A program made the translations under genes and the position numbers. Positions 33,664-42,605 of a stretch of 64,000 nucleotides of DNA are shown here, one piece after another; the first letter of the stretch is position 1, and every line of letters begins with the position of its first letter. This stretch comes from Shimia abyssi (GTDB lineage Bacteria; Pseudomonadota; Alphaproteobacteria; Rhodobacterales; Rhodobacteraceae), in the NCBI RefSeq assembly GCF_003014475.1, contig NZ_PYGJ01000001.1, forward strand, positions 741,725 through 805,724. The letters are read 5' to 3'. The notes beneath the pieces are model-generated. The model worked only from the letters and a program-made list of their open reading frames with translations. It was not told the DNA's origin and ran no database searches.

Positions 33664-36600
33664 ATGCCCGACTTTCAAAAGATCCTGATTGCCAATCGTG
33701 GCGAGATTGCCATTCGAGTAATGCGCGCCGCCAACGAAATGGGCAAGAAGACAGTTGCCGTCTTTGCCGAAGAAGACAAACTGTCGCTACACCGTTTCAA
33801 AGCAGACGAAGCTTATCGTATTGGCGAAGGCATGGGACCTGTCGCGGCCTACCTTTCGATCGACGAAATCATCCGCGTTGCCCGCGATTGCGGTGCCGAC
33901 GCTATTCACCCGGGATACGGGCTCTTATCCGAGAACCCCGATTTTGTCGACGCCTGCGCCGCCAATGGCATCACTTTTATCGGCCCAAAGGCAGAAACCA
34001 TGCGCGCTCTGGGCGACAAAGCCAGCGCTCGAAAAGTTGCGGTCGAAGCTGGCGTCCCGGTAATACCGGCAACCGAAGTATTAGGCGACGATATGGAAGC
34101 GATCAAGGCCGAAGCGGCCGAGGTCGGTTACCCACTCATGCTCAAAGCCTCTTGGGGTGGCGGCGGACGTGGAATGCGACCAATCTTTGGTCCTGAAGAA
34201 GTAGAAGAAAAAGTTCTCGAAGGACGCCGCGAAGCCGAAGCCGCCTTTGGGAATGGCGAAGGGTATCTTGAAAAGATGATTACCCGTGCCCGCCACGTTG
34301 AAGTACAGATCCTTGGGGACACCCACGGCAACATTTACCACCTTTACGAGCGAGATTGTTCGGTCCAACGCCGCAACCAAAAGGTGGTCGAACGCGCGCC
34401 CGCACCCTATCTTAGCGAGGCACAACGCGAAGAGATCTGCGAACTCGGCCGCAAAATCTGTGCACATGTGAATTATGAATGCGCCGGTACAGTCGAATTC
34501 CTGATGGATATGGAAACCGGCAAGTTTTACTTCATTGAAGTAAACCCGCGTGTGCAGGTGGAACACACTGTGACGGAAGAGGTCACCGGCATAGACATCG
34601 TACAGGCGCAAATCCTGATTGCCGAAGGCAAATCGCTATCCGAGGCTACGGGCAAAGCAAGCCAATATGATATCCGTTTGAACGGCCATGCCTTGCAAAC
34701 GCGCGTAACAACCGAAGATCCACAGAATAATTTTATTCCCGACTATGGCCGTATTACGGCTTATAGGTCAGCGACCGGCATGGGCATCCGGCTTGATGGC
34801 GGCACAGCATATGCTGGTGGCGTGATTACACGCTACTATGATTCTTTGCTGACCAAAGTGACTGCTTGGGCCCAGACACCAGAAAAAGCCATTGCCCGTA
34901 TGGATCGCGCTCTGAGGGAGTTTCGTATACGCGGAGTCAGCACGAACATCGCTTTCGTCGAGAACCTGCTCAAACACCCGACGTTTACGACGAACCAGTA
35001 TTCTACCAAATTCATCGATGAGACGCCTGAACTATTTGAATTCACAAAACGCCGGGATCGCGGCACTAAGGTTCTGACTTACATTGCCGACATCACGGTC
35101 AACGGCCACCCAGAGGTACAAGGGCGCCCAATGCCCTCTGATGACCTCAAGCCGGCGCGTTGCCCAAAGCTGCGTGAGATCACTCCACCTGCAGGCACAC
35201 GCACACTGCTTGATACTAAAGGACCAAAGGCTGTTGCCGACTGGATGAAGGCGCAAGATCAACTTTTGTTCACCGATACGACCATGCGTGACGGACACCA
35301 ATCACTATTGGCAACTCGGATGCGCTCGGTTGACATGATCAAGGTGGCACCAGCCTATGCCGCCAACTTGAGCCAATTGTTCTCGGTTGAATGCTGGGGC
35401 GGCGCAACTTTTGATGTCGCCTATCGTTTCTTGCAGGAATGCCCATGGCAGCGTCTGCGTGACATCCGTGCTGCGATGCCTAACGTTCTTACTCAGATGC
35501 TTCTGCGTGCGTCGAACGGCGTCGGCTACACCAATTACCCTGACAACGTGGTTCAGGAGTTTGTGCGGCAGGCAGCAGATACCGGTGTTGACGTGTTCCG
35601 CGTATTTGACAGCCTCAATTGGGTGGAAAACATGCGCGTAGCTATGGACGCGGTGCAAGAGAATGGCAAAATATGCGAAGGGACTGTTTGCTATACCGGC
35701 GACGCGCTCGATCCTAACCGTTCGAAGTATGACATTAAATACTACGTCGAAATGGCCAAGCAGATGGAGGCGGCAGGCGCCCACGTTCTTGGAATCAAAG
35801 ACATGGCCGGTCTGATGAAGGTGCCAACCGCGGAGGTGCTATTCCCAGCTCTCAAAGATGCGGTCGACATTCCCGTGCACTTCCACACGCACGACACGTC
35901 AGGCGCGGCAATCGCAACCGTTCTGGCCGCTGCGCGAGCAGGTGTAGATTGTGTTGATGCGGCCATGGACGCCTTCTCGGGCAATACTTCCCAGCCAACA
36001 ATTGGTTCGGTCCTCGAAGCATTGCGCTATACAGACCGCGAAAGCGGGCTCGATATCGGCGCCGTCCGTGAAGTATCCAACTACTGGGAAGCCGTACGCG
36101 GCCAGTACGCTGCATTCGAAAGCGGGCTTCAAGCACCTGCATCCGAAGTCTACCTGCACGAGATGCCTGGCGGGCAGTTTACTAACCTTAAGGCGCAGGC
36201 CCGTTCGCTGGGATTGGAAGAGCGCTGGCATGAAGTTGCCCAAGCGTATTCTGATGTTAATATGATGTTTGGTGATATCGTCAAAGTAACACCGTCATCC
36301 AAAGTTGTTGGTGACATGGCGCTCATGATGGTCAGTCAAAACTTGACACGTGGGCAAGTAGAAGACCCCAAGATTGATGTGGCATTCCCCGACAGCGTGA
36401 TCGACATGATGCGTGGAAACTTGGGCCAGCCTCCGGGTGGGTTCCCTGAGAGCATCGTCAAAAAGGTTCTCAAGGGTGACGCACCTAACATCGAACGTCC
36501 AGGTAAGCATCTGCCCCCAGTCGATCTAGAGGGCGTTCGTAGCAAAGCCAAAGAAGAGCTTGGAATAGAGTTGGACAATGAAGACCTAAATGGCTACTTG

Positions 36601-37104
36601 ATGTACCCCAAGGTCTTTAGCGACTATTCTGCGCGCCACAAACAGTACGGACCGGTTCGCACCCTGCCCACACTGACGTTCTTCTACGGCATGGAGCCTG
36701 GCGAAGAGATCACGGCCGAAATCGATCCCGGAAAAATCTTGGAAATCCGTTTGCAAGCATTAGGGGACACGGACGAAAACGGCGAAGTCAAAGTGTTCTT
36801 TGAACTCAACGGCCAGCCACGTACGATCCGCGTTCCCAACCGTTTGGTTGCCTCATCTACTCAGGTTCGCGCCAAAGCTGTAGAAGGCGATCCCAACCAT
36901 ATTGGCGCGCCAATGCCGGGTGTGGTTGCCAGCATCGGAGTGCAAGCTGGTCAAGAAGTCAAAGAGGGCGATCTGCTTTTGACGATTGAGGCCATGAAGA
37001 TGGAAACGGGCATCCACGCCGAGCGCGATGCGGTCGTCAAGGTCGTACACATTCAGGCCGGCGGTCAAATCGACGCCAAAGACCTGTTGGTCGAGTTCGA
37101 ATAA
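33664..37104 (+). CDS. pyc: Pyruvate carboxylase
   Basis: Carboxylates pyruvate to oxaloacetate with ATP and bicarbonate. The 1146-residue single chain has all domains: biotin carboxylase at about 1-450 (ILIANRGEIAIRVMRA, GGGGRGMRP, FIEVNPRVQVEH), carboxyltransferase at about 530-850 (DTTMRDGHQSLLATR, FHTHDTSGA) and the biotin carrier at the C-terminus with EAMKMETG, Lys being biotinylated. The upstream 237 bases hold the promoter, but no clear motif. A 13-bp hairpin follows the stop. Confidence 0.97.
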   Translation: MPDFQKILIANRGEIAIRVMRAANEMGKKTVAVFAEEDKLSLHRFKADEAYRIGEGMGPVAAYLSIDEIIRVARDCGADAIHPGYGLLSENPDFVDACAANGITFIGPKAETMRALGDKASARKVAVEAGVPVIPATEVLGDDMEAIKAEAAEVGYPLMLKASWGGGGRGMRPIFGPEEVEEKVLEGRREAEAAFGNGEGYLEKMITRARHVEVQILGDTHGNIYHLYERDCSVQRRNQKVVERAPAPYLSEAQREEICELGRKICAHVNYECAGTVEFLMDMETGKFYFIEVNPRVQVEHTVTEEVTGIDIVQAQILIAEGKSLSEATGKASQYDIRLNGHALQTRVTTEDPQNNFIPDYGRITAYRSATGMGIRLDGGTAYAGGVITRYYDSLLTKVTAWAQTPEKAIARMDRALREFRIRGVSTNIAFVENLLKHPTFTTNQYSTKFIDETPELFEFTKRRDRGTKVLTYIADITVNGHPEVQGRPMPSDDLKPARCPKLREITPPAGTRTLLDTKGPKAVADWMKAQDQLLFTDTTMRDGHQSLLATRMRSVDMIKVAPAYAANLSQLFSVECWGGATFDVAYRFLQECPWQRLRDIRAAMPNVLTQMLLRASNGVGYTNYPDNVVQEFVRQAADTGVDVFRVFDSLNWVENMRVAMDAVQENGKICEGTVCYTGDALDPNRSKYDIKYYVEMAKQMEAAGAHVLGIKDMAGLMKVPTAEVLFPALKDAVDIPVHFHTHDTSGAAIATVLAAARAGVDCVDAAMDAFSGNTSQPTIGSVLEALRYTDRESGLDIGAVREVSNYWEAVRGQYAAFESGLQAPASEVYLHEMPGGQFTNLKAQARSLGLEERWHEVAQAYSDVNMMFGDIVKVTPSSKVVGDMALMMVSQNLTRGQVEDPKIDVAFPDSVIDMMRGNLGQPPGGFPESIVKKVLKGDAPNIERPGKHLPPVDLEGVRSKAKEELGIELDNEDLNGYLMYPKVFSDYSARHKQYGPVRTLPTLTFFYGMEPGEEITAEIDPGKILEIRLQALGDTDENGEVKVFFELNGQPRTIRVPNRLVASSTQVRAKAVEGDPNHIGAPMPGVVASIGVQAGQEVKEGDLLLTIEAMKMETGIHAERDAVVKVVHIQAGGQIDAKDLLVEFE

Positions 37105-37109
37105 AGCTA

Positions 37110-37137
37110 AGTAGGCCCTGCACTTGCAGGGCCTACT
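37110..37137. terminator. Bidirectional terminator between pyc and the glycosyltransferase pair
   Basis: AGTAGGCCCTGCA (37110-37122) and TGCAGGGCCTACT (37125-37137) form a perfect 13-bp stem with a two-base loop. There is no clear T run, and the 3' arm overlaps the stop codon of the convergent gene. Confidence 0.7.
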
Positions 37138-37975
37138 AGTTCCAGATGTCAAAGCGCTCGCGCAGATACCGCTCTGCATGAGTATTTGCAGCATCGCGGT
37201 CAAAGCCGCCGATAACTGCATCGGTCAACGCGTCTTGAGCCGCAAACGGAAAGGAATCGGGCTCGCGCCGCATTGGAATAACCCAAACAGCGTGCCCATT
37301 TTTGACCGCGCACCCCGATAACCAGTAGTCATCAACCGACCATAGGTCTGCAGGAATATCAAAAACAGTGTCGTCAAAAAAGCTTGGCTTGACCAATACA
37401 CCACCGAACCCCTGAAACATGTCCTGAAACCCACCAGTGAGGTAACACCTCCGTCCCAAGTATCGGCGTGGCGCTCCTAACCATCGGCATCTAAGAGCCT
37501 CACCCCAACGGCGCCCCCAATATTCAGGGTTTGTTGAAGCCCAAAGCAAAAGCGGCCTGGGCATTGGAGGTCTCTGCCTTTGCTGACCAGGCACTCCAAT
37601 AGCATTTTCACCTACCAAAGCGATACAAGCCTGTGGTTGACGCGACCGCTGACGTAGAAACCAACTAGCCCAGTTTTTTGGATAATCCATGTCATCATCG
37701 CAAAACAATATATCAATGTCCTGGCCTGAATGGTCTATCAGCGCAGGTAAAAGCTTGGTGGCCGGGCCAAAATCTTCGTCGCACCTGACAATATCAACAC
37801 CTCCGCGCACTGACGGCAAGGTTCCGTCCCAATCTGGGAATCTTTTGTATGATTTTGGAATATAGACAGAAATTTTTTCAGCTTGAACCGACTGGCGCGC
37901 CAACCGTTCGAGTGTTTGACACAGCAAATCAAATCGGCTGGGAATAGAGGACAGAGAAATTACGTAAGGTTGCAT
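37136..37975 (-). CDS. Glycosyltransferase-like protein (copy 1)
   Basis: A 279-residue protein with a GT-A-like layout: YVISLSSIPSRFD at the start, FPDWDGTLP, DEDFGPATKLLPAL, the DxD-like LFCDDDMDYP near residue 90, GFGGVLVKP and DDYWLSGCA. It shares this order of motifs with the next gene and both end in an F-x-I-W type tail. AAGGAGGGG lies four to five bases before the ATG. It probably transfers a sugar to a surface polymer; donor and acceptor are unknown. Confidence 0.75.
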   Translation of the reverse strand: MQPYVISLSSIPSRFDLLCQTLERLARQSVQAEKISVYIPKSYKRFPDWDGTLPSVRGGVDIVRCDEDFGPATKLLPALIDHSGQDIDILFCDDDMDYPKNWASWFLRQRSRQPQACIALVGENAIGVPGQQRQRPPMPRPLLLWASTNPEYWGRRWGEALRCRWLGAPRRYLGRRCYLTGGFQDMFQGFGGVLVKPSFFDDTVFDIPADLWSVDDYWLSGCAVKNGHAVWVIPMRREPDSFPFAAQDALTDAVIGGFDRDAANTHAERYLRERFDIWN

Positions 37976-38007
37976 CCTCCCCTCCTTGGGGGCACAAACA
38001 AATTGCT

Positions 38008-38868
38008 TCAGAGCCAGATCTGATATTTCTCTTGAAAATACCGAACCACTTCGGAATTTGAAACATCACGGTCTTTGTTGTTGAAAACAGACCTATGCAA
38101 AGCATTTTCGTTCTTATGTGTTTCTAGCATTTGCGCTTCCAATACTGGCTCAAGGTACCCACCTATGATCCAGGCTGGATGCCCTTTTCGCATTGCATGC
38201 CCCGAAAGCCAGACATCGTCGACGGGCTTCGCAAACTCTGGAATGTCAAACACTTCTTCGGCAAAGAATGTTGGTCGCACCAGAACGCCACCGAACCCTT
38301 CAAAACCATCTGCATAACCGGGCCTAAGAACAAGCCGCCGCGTGGGCTCTGGAATCGCTTTGTCGGCAAATATGGACTTTACGTCCCGCCAAAGCATTTT
38401 GATCTGGAAACCTACGTCTGTGATACGCCAATTTCTTAGACTACGAGGCCTGGGATAAAATGCCCGTGGAGCATTATCCGGTGTATCATAATCATCCATA
38501 CCGCTTGTACTGATACACGCATCGGGGTGCTTTTCACGTGCGCGAAAAAAACGCTCAGCCAAGAAGGGTTTGTAAACCTGATCATCGTCCAAAAACAAAA
38601 TTTCTTTATCCTGCCCCCAATACTCCTTCAAGGCCGGCAGCAGCTTGGTCGCGGGCCCGTAGTCCTCATCAACTATCTTTACCTCGACACCTTCCGGCAC
38701 ATCCGGCAATGTCCCATCCCAATCGGGATAGCGCGCATAGTGTCGATTGATGTAAAGAATGACCCGTTCCGGTTTGATTGTTTGCGCAAGCAAGCTTTTC
38801 AAAGCTGGCTCGATAAATTCAAATCGCGCAGGTGTGGATGTCAGCGAGATAATGTAATTTTGTTGCAC
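38008..38868 (-). CDS. Glycosyltransferase-like protein (copy 2)
   Basis: A 286-residue paralogue of the preceding gene: YIISLTSTPARFE, YPDWDGTLP, DEDYGPATKLLPAL, the acidic LFLDDDQVY, GFGGVLVRP and DDVWLSGHA. The start is GTG 38868; the nearby ATG at 38875 is in another frame. The gap to copy 1 is 32 bases, so they form one unit transcribed from the AT-rich region next to the tRNA genes. Likely made by tandem duplication followed by divergence. Confidence 0.75.
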   Translation of the reverse strand: MQQNYIISLTSTPARFEFIEPALKSLLAQTIKPERVILYINRHYARYPDWDGTLPDVPEGVEVKIVDEDYGPATKLLPALKEYWGQDKEILFLDDDQVYKPFLAERFFRAREKHPDACISTSGMDDYDTPDNAPRAFYPRPRSLRNWRITDVGFQIKMLWRDVKSIFADKAIPEPTRRLVLRPGYADGFEGFGGVLVRPTFFAEEVFDIPEFAKPVDDVWLSGHAMRKGHPAWIIGGYLEPVLEAQMLETHKNENALHRSVFNNKDRDVSNSEVVRYFQEKYQIWL

Positions 38869-39238
38869 GCGTCATTGGTCCAGGCAAATTGATATCGCGC
38901 GATGATTAACATGTGTCTGGAACGGGGCAAACCCGACGGAATTGAAATTTGGCAAAAAAATTATTTATTCGAACGGCGTTAGGTCTCGCGAAAACTCAAT
39001 TTGGACACTTAGGCACTCAGTACTGGCTAACGCGGTACTTTTGCTCGCAAACCCCAAAACTATTGCAAACAACAATGTAATTATCTTGAGATCTTGTTGG
39101 TTGTGCCTCACGGGCATCGCTCCTTACATTTTATCGTTCAGGCGCGCCTTCGCACCTTGCTTGCAAGGAGTAATACGCTGGACAGCACTTTTTCCGTCCC
39201 GCATCGAGTTGTTTTTTTAAGTGAACCACATTTTCCTC
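38869..39238. other. AT-rich intergenic region before the tRNA genes
   Basis: About 370 bases with lower GC than the surroundings. A 92-codon plus-strand frame (38942-39220) has no ribosome site and no recognisable features. It must hold the promoter of the glycosyltransferase pair. No mobile-element remains or direct repeats were recognised. Confidence 0.5.
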
Positions 39239-39267
39239 TTGCAGTGCTGTCCGACTCTTTATATTCC
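39239..39267 (+). promoter_or_regulatory. Promoter of the first tRNA-Gly
   Basis: TTGCAG (39239-39244), 17 bases, TATTCC (39262-39267), then the sequence CCACGCCTCACC shared with the second tRNA promoter. Confidence 0.6.
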
Positions 39268-39284
39268 ACGCCTCACCCAAGGAA

Positions 39285-39359
39285 GCGGGCGTAGCTCAGG
39301 GGTAGAGCATAACCTTGCCAAGGTTAGGGTCGGGCGTTCGAATCGCCTCGCCCGCTCCA
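39285..39359 (+). tRNA. tRNA-Gly (GCC)
   Basis: A complete cloverleaf: acceptor GCGGGCG with CGCCCGC, D-arm, anticodon loop TTGCCAA (anticodon GCC), T-arm GGGCG-TTCGAAT-CGCCT, discriminator T and encoded CCA. It is followed by a strong terminator. Confidence 0.97.
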
Positions 39360-39386
39360 AAATTCTGTGTATGCAGAAAAAAATGA

Positions 39387-39418
39387 AAAAGGCGCACGAT
39401 TTCTCGTGCGCCTTTTCA
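39387..39418 (+). terminator. Terminator of the first tRNA-Gly
   Basis: GGCGCACGA (39391-39399) and TCGTGCGCC (39404-39412) with loop TTTC, flanked by A and T runs. Confidence 0.93.
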
Positions 39419-39473
39419 CTTTTCGCATCTCGAAATCAGCAACAAAAACCTCGAATATTTTGCGATATTGCTC

Positions 39474-39502
39474 TTGCAGTTAGCCTCTGACGGGGCTATC
39501 CC
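39474..39502 (+). promoter_or_regulatory. Promoter of the second tRNA-Gly
   Basis: TTGCAG (39474-39479), 17 bases, TATCCC (39497-39502), then ACGCCTCACC as before the first copy. Confidence 0.6.
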
Positions 39503-39520
39503 ACGCCTCACCAGACGGAT

Positions 39521-39595
39521 GCGGGCGTAGCTCAGGGGTAGAGCATAACCTTGCCAAGGTTAGGGTCGTGAGTTCGAATCTCATCGCCCGCTCCA
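39521..39595 (+). tRNA. tRNA-Gly (GCC), second copy
   Basis: Identical to the first copy except in the T-stem, which reads GTGAG-TTCGAAT-CTCAT. Both differences on one arm are matched on the other, so the stem is intact. CCA is encoded. Confidence 0.97.
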
Positions 39596-39606
39596 GGTGG
39601 TTTCGA

Positions 39607-39638
39607 AAAGGGCGCAAGTTTCGGCTTGCGCCCTTTCG
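39607..39638 (+). terminator. Terminator of the second tRNA-Gly
   Basis: AAAGGGCGCAAG (39607-39618) and CTTGCGCCCTTT (39625-39636) form a perfect 12-bp stem with loop TTTCGG, just before the end of the convergent amidohydrolase gene, for which it may also work. Confidence 0.92.
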
Positions 39639-39641
39639 CAT

Positions 39642-40982
39642 TCAACTCGCCAAGTTACGCGCTAGTATATTCTGATGCTCAATCACACGTGGCAGATCGA
39701 TAGTTGCAACATTGCTGTCGCGCACGATTTGTCTCCCATCTACGAACAAATCACGTACCCTGTTTGGTCCAGCCAGTAGCAATGCGGCGGGATCCCAGCT
39801 ACCGGCACTTTCAATGCCACTAACATCCCAAATTGCAATATCTGCACGTTTGCCGACCGCGATTCGACCGCAATCAGGTCGCCCAAGGACATCCGCGCCG
39901 CCACGCGTCGCAATCTCCAGCGCTTCGCGCGCGCTCATTGCATCCGCGCCGTTCGCCACACGTTGTAGCAACATTGCAGTGCGGGCCTCTAATATCAGGT
40001 TTCCCGAATCATTGCTGGCTGATCCGTCAACACCAAGACCAACCCGTAAACCCTGATCACGCATAGAACGAACGGGGGCAATACCGCTCCCCAGACGACA
40101 ATTGGAGCACGGGCAATGAGCTACTCCAGTGCCCGTTCGCTTAAACAGGTCAATCTCAGTCGTATCTAGCTTAACGCAATGTGCATGCCATACGTCCTCC
40201 CCTGTCCATCCGAGCTCCTCAGCATATTGCCCCGGACGACATCCGAAGTTCGCTATTGAGTACGCGATATCCTCTTCGTTCTCGGCCAAGTGCGTATGCA
40301 ACATGACACCCTTGTCGCGCGCTAAAAGTGCGGCATCTCGCATCAGCTCTCGGCTGACCGAAAACGGCGAGCATGGCGCAACACCCACACGTAACATCGC
40401 CCCCTCGGTCGCATCGTGATGTGTATCGATGACCCGAATACAATCCTCTAATATTGCACTCTCAGTCTCAACGAGACTATCCGGTGGTAAACCACCGGAA
40501 CTTTCACCGATACTCATCGCGCCGCGTGTTGGATGAAACCGCAACCCGACTTCACAAGCAGCCGCAATCGTGTCGTCTAATCTGGCGCCATTTGGAAAGA
40601 GATACAGATGGTCCGATGTCAGCGTGCAGCCTGACAACGCCAACTCTGCCAACCCAATTTGTGCGGAAACGAACATTTCTTCCGGGCCAAAGCGGGACCA
40701 AATTGGATACAGCGTCTTTAGCCACCCAAAGAGAAGCGCATTTTGACCACCGGGGACTGCCTTGGTCAACGATTGGTAGAGGTGATGGTGCGTATTAACG
40801 AGACCGGGCGTCACTACGCAGCCTTTAGCCGAAAGGATATCACCGCCGCTCTCTAGGTCCTGACCCAACTCGACAATTATGCCATTCGAAATACGAATGT
40901 CGCAGTTGCTCAACTCGCGGCGACCGTCATCCATCGTCAGGATAGTGTCACAAGATTTGATAAGAAAATCGGGCAAAGCCAT
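39642..40982 (-). CDS. Amidohydrolase, probable 8-oxoguanine deaminase
   Basis: A 446-residue cytosolic deaminase of the amidohydrolase superfamily. Metal ligands are in NTHHHLYQS (HxH) near residue 64, HTHLAENEED, HAHCVKLD and GVDGSASND. The order and the block LGSGIAPVR are those of 8-oxoguanine deaminases and related guanine/cytosine deaminases. The start at ATG 40982 is chosen because a GGAG lies nine bases before it, inside the alternative start at 40997. 8-Oxoguanine is the preferred guess; another purine or pterin is possible. Confidence 0.85.
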   Translation of the reverse strand: MALPDFLIKSCDTILTMDDGRRELSNCDIRISNGIIVELGQDLESGGDILSAKGCVVTPGLVNTHHHLYQSLTKAVPGGQNALLFGWLKTLYPIWSRFGPEEMFVSAQIGLAELALSGCTLTSDHLYLFPNGARLDDTIAAACEVGLRFHPTRGAMSIGESSGGLPPDSLVETESAILEDCIRVIDTHHDATEGAMLRVGVAPCSPFSVSRELMRDAALLARDKGVMLHTHLAENEEDIAYSIANFGCRPGQYAEELGWTGEDVWHAHCVKLDTTEIDLFKRTGTGVAHCPCSNCRLGSGIAPVRSMRDQGLRVGLGVDGSASNDSGNLILEARTAMLLQRVANGADAMSAREALEIATRGGADVLGRPDCGRIAVGKRADIAIWDVSGIESAGSWDPAALLLAGPNRVRDLFVDGRQIVRDSNVATIDLPRVIEHQNILARNLAS

Positions 40983-41093
40983 ACGATCACACTCCATGCT
41001 TGGCCCATTTCGGTTGAAGTGTGTAATCGCGCCGACAGAAGAAAGGCAAAGGACTCGACGCTAAGTGACCTTAACTAACTTTAGTGCGCAGAA

Positions 41094-41888
41094 TCAAGCA
41101 TTCTGGAGCAGTTCCAGAGCAGCTTGGTGAATCCTCTGATTTGAAGCGGCCAAAACGCGCCCCCCTTCATGGGCACGATCACCTGACCAATCGGTAACCA
41201 TTCCACCCGCTGCCTCAACAACTGCAATCGGAGCTTGAATGTCATAAGAGTTCAAACCTGCTTCAATTACTAGATCAACTTGCCCGCAAGCAATCAAGGC
41301 GTAGGCGTAACAATCCATGCCATAACGCGTTAACTTGACTTCGGCCGCAACTCTCTCAAATGAACTGCGCTCTTCAGCACTGCCCACCTCTGGGAATGTC
41401 GTAAATAGCACCGCTTCTTTTAGACTTTTGTTCTTCCGCGAAGTTAGTTGGCGCTCTCCATGGCGACTGACCATTTGTGCAACACCAAGACCACCCACAA
41501 ATCGTTCACCAACATAGGGTTGGTCCACGATGCCGAAAATGGGACCGTTTTCATCCGACACTGCGATCAACACTCCCCAAGTCGGTGTTCCACTAATAAA
41601 CCCTCGAGTTCCATCAATCGGATCTAGAACCCATGTCAAGCCGCTGGATCCTTGAGTAGCTCCAAATTCTTCACCCAATATTCCATCGTAGGGGCGTTCT
41701 TTGGCCAATATGTCTCGCATTGCCAGCTCTGCTGCGCGGTCCGCTATGGTTACCGGATCGAACCCATCGATCAGCTTATTTTCAGCAGCAAGGTCATTCA
41801 TACGAAAATGAGGCAGAATAGCAGCTCTGGCGGCGTCTGCCATTGCATGCGCCACCCGAATAATTGTGTCAGCGTCCGAACGTTTCAC
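41094..41888 (-). CDS. hisN: Histidinol-phosphatase / inositol monophosphatase family
   Basis: A 264-residue Mg-dependent phosphatase. The motifs GEEFG near residue 72, DPIDGTRGF near 91 and the late NSYDIQAPIAVVEAAGG are those of the IMPase superfamily, and the GTRGF form and length are typical of HisN. The start is GTG 41888. It is 57 bases downstream of the XRE regulator gene on the same strand, so both may be cotranscribed. Confidence 0.88.
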   Translation of the reverse strand: MKRSDADTIIRVAHAMADAARAAILPHFRMNDLAAENKLIDGFDPVTIADRAAELAMRDILAKERPYDGILGEEFGATQGSSGLTWVLDPIDGTRGFISGTPTWGVLIAVSDENGPIFGIVDQPYVGERFVGGLGVAQMVSRHGERQLTSRKNKSLKEAVLFTTFPEVGSAEERSSFERVAAEVKLTRYGMDCYAYALIACGQVDLVIEAGLNSYDIQAPIAVVEAAGGMVTDWSGDRAHEGGRVLAASNQRIHQAALELLQNA

Positions 41889-41945
41889 TTGAATTTCTCT
41901 CGCCTCCTGGTGCTTTTCCAGCGCTAGCCCAAGGAGGCAAAAAAC

Positions 41946-42311
41946 TCAAGCTACGTCGCTTAAAACCCGTGCAAGTTCAAACAGGCGGCGACGCTGGTTT
42001 TCAGGGATCGCATAATAAGATCGAATCAGATCCAGCGCTTCCTTGTCCCCCATCAAATCCGCAGGAACTTTAGCCGCCAACTCACCTTCTTCAGCCTCAA
42101 GGCCTTCAAAAAAGAAACTGACGGGCACATCAAGCGCATCTGCGATATCCCAAAGCCTAGAAGCACTTACGCGGTTCGCACCTGTTTCATATTTTTGGAT
42201 CTGCTGAAACTTTATGCCGACCTGCCCGGCAAGTTGTTGTTGCGTCATTCCGGTCAGCCAGCGACGCTGGCGAATACGTTTTCCTACGTGTACGTCCACA
42301 GGGTGCGTCAT
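41946..42311 (-). CDS. XRE-family transcriptional regulator
   Basis: A 121-residue protein with an N-terminal helix-turn-helix (about 12-66: GMTQQQLAGQVGIKFQQIQK) and a C-terminal helical part. Start ATG 42311 with AAGAGGAG upstream; a frame from 42395 is longer but has no such site. Related regulators are common in Rhodobacterales. The promoter region with two TTGGTTAAC motifs lies upstream and is shared with the divergent quinone oxidoreductase gene. Confidence 0.88.
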   Translation of the reverse strand: MTHPVDVHVGKRIRQRRWLTGMTQQQLAGQVGIKFQQIQKYETGANRVSASRLWDIADALDVPVSFFFEGLEAEEGELAAKVPADLMGDKEALDLIRSYYAIPENQRRRLFELARVLSDVA

Positions 42312-42431
42312 TACACGACTCCTCTTCATTTTCAAGACAGGCTCGCGCCAGCTCCCGACCCGGCGCATAGCATATGTTTTTCCGTCGCCGCGCATCCCTA
42401 CAGCGATGCTTCACTTTAACAGCTTTGACCT

Positions 42432-42530
42432 TACAATCAAGAAATATGATACAAGCTAGCGGTTAACCAATTGCGAGTGCATACAATCAAAACTTGTTTC
42501 AGAATCGTTACTGTATTCACATTGGTTAAC
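42432..42530. promoter_or_regulatory. Repeated motifs in the XRE / quinone oxidoreductase promoter region
   Basis: GTTAACCAAT (42462-42471) and ATTGGTTAAC (42521-42530) are perfect 10-bp inverted copies 49 bases apart. TACAATCAA occurs twice as a direct repeat (42432 and 42482), 50 bases apart. The whole 294-base gap (42312-42605) contains no gene. The pattern suits two operator copies for a regulator, possibly the XRE protein. Confidence 0.45.
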
Positions 42531-42605
42531 GATTTGGGTGTCGTTTTGACACCTTCACTAGTTCGCGTGTATCCAACTTGAATCAGCAACGTGAGACATT
42601 CAAAA

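Noticed and set aside
39285..39595. Twin tRNA-Gly genes as flanking attachment sites of an integrated element
   Set aside because: Only a terminator and a promoter lie between them, no integrase is present, and each copy is complete.
37136..39600. A mobile element carrying the glycosyltransferase genes
   Set aside because: No transposase, integrase or terminal repeats were seen; lower GC alone does not establish transfer.
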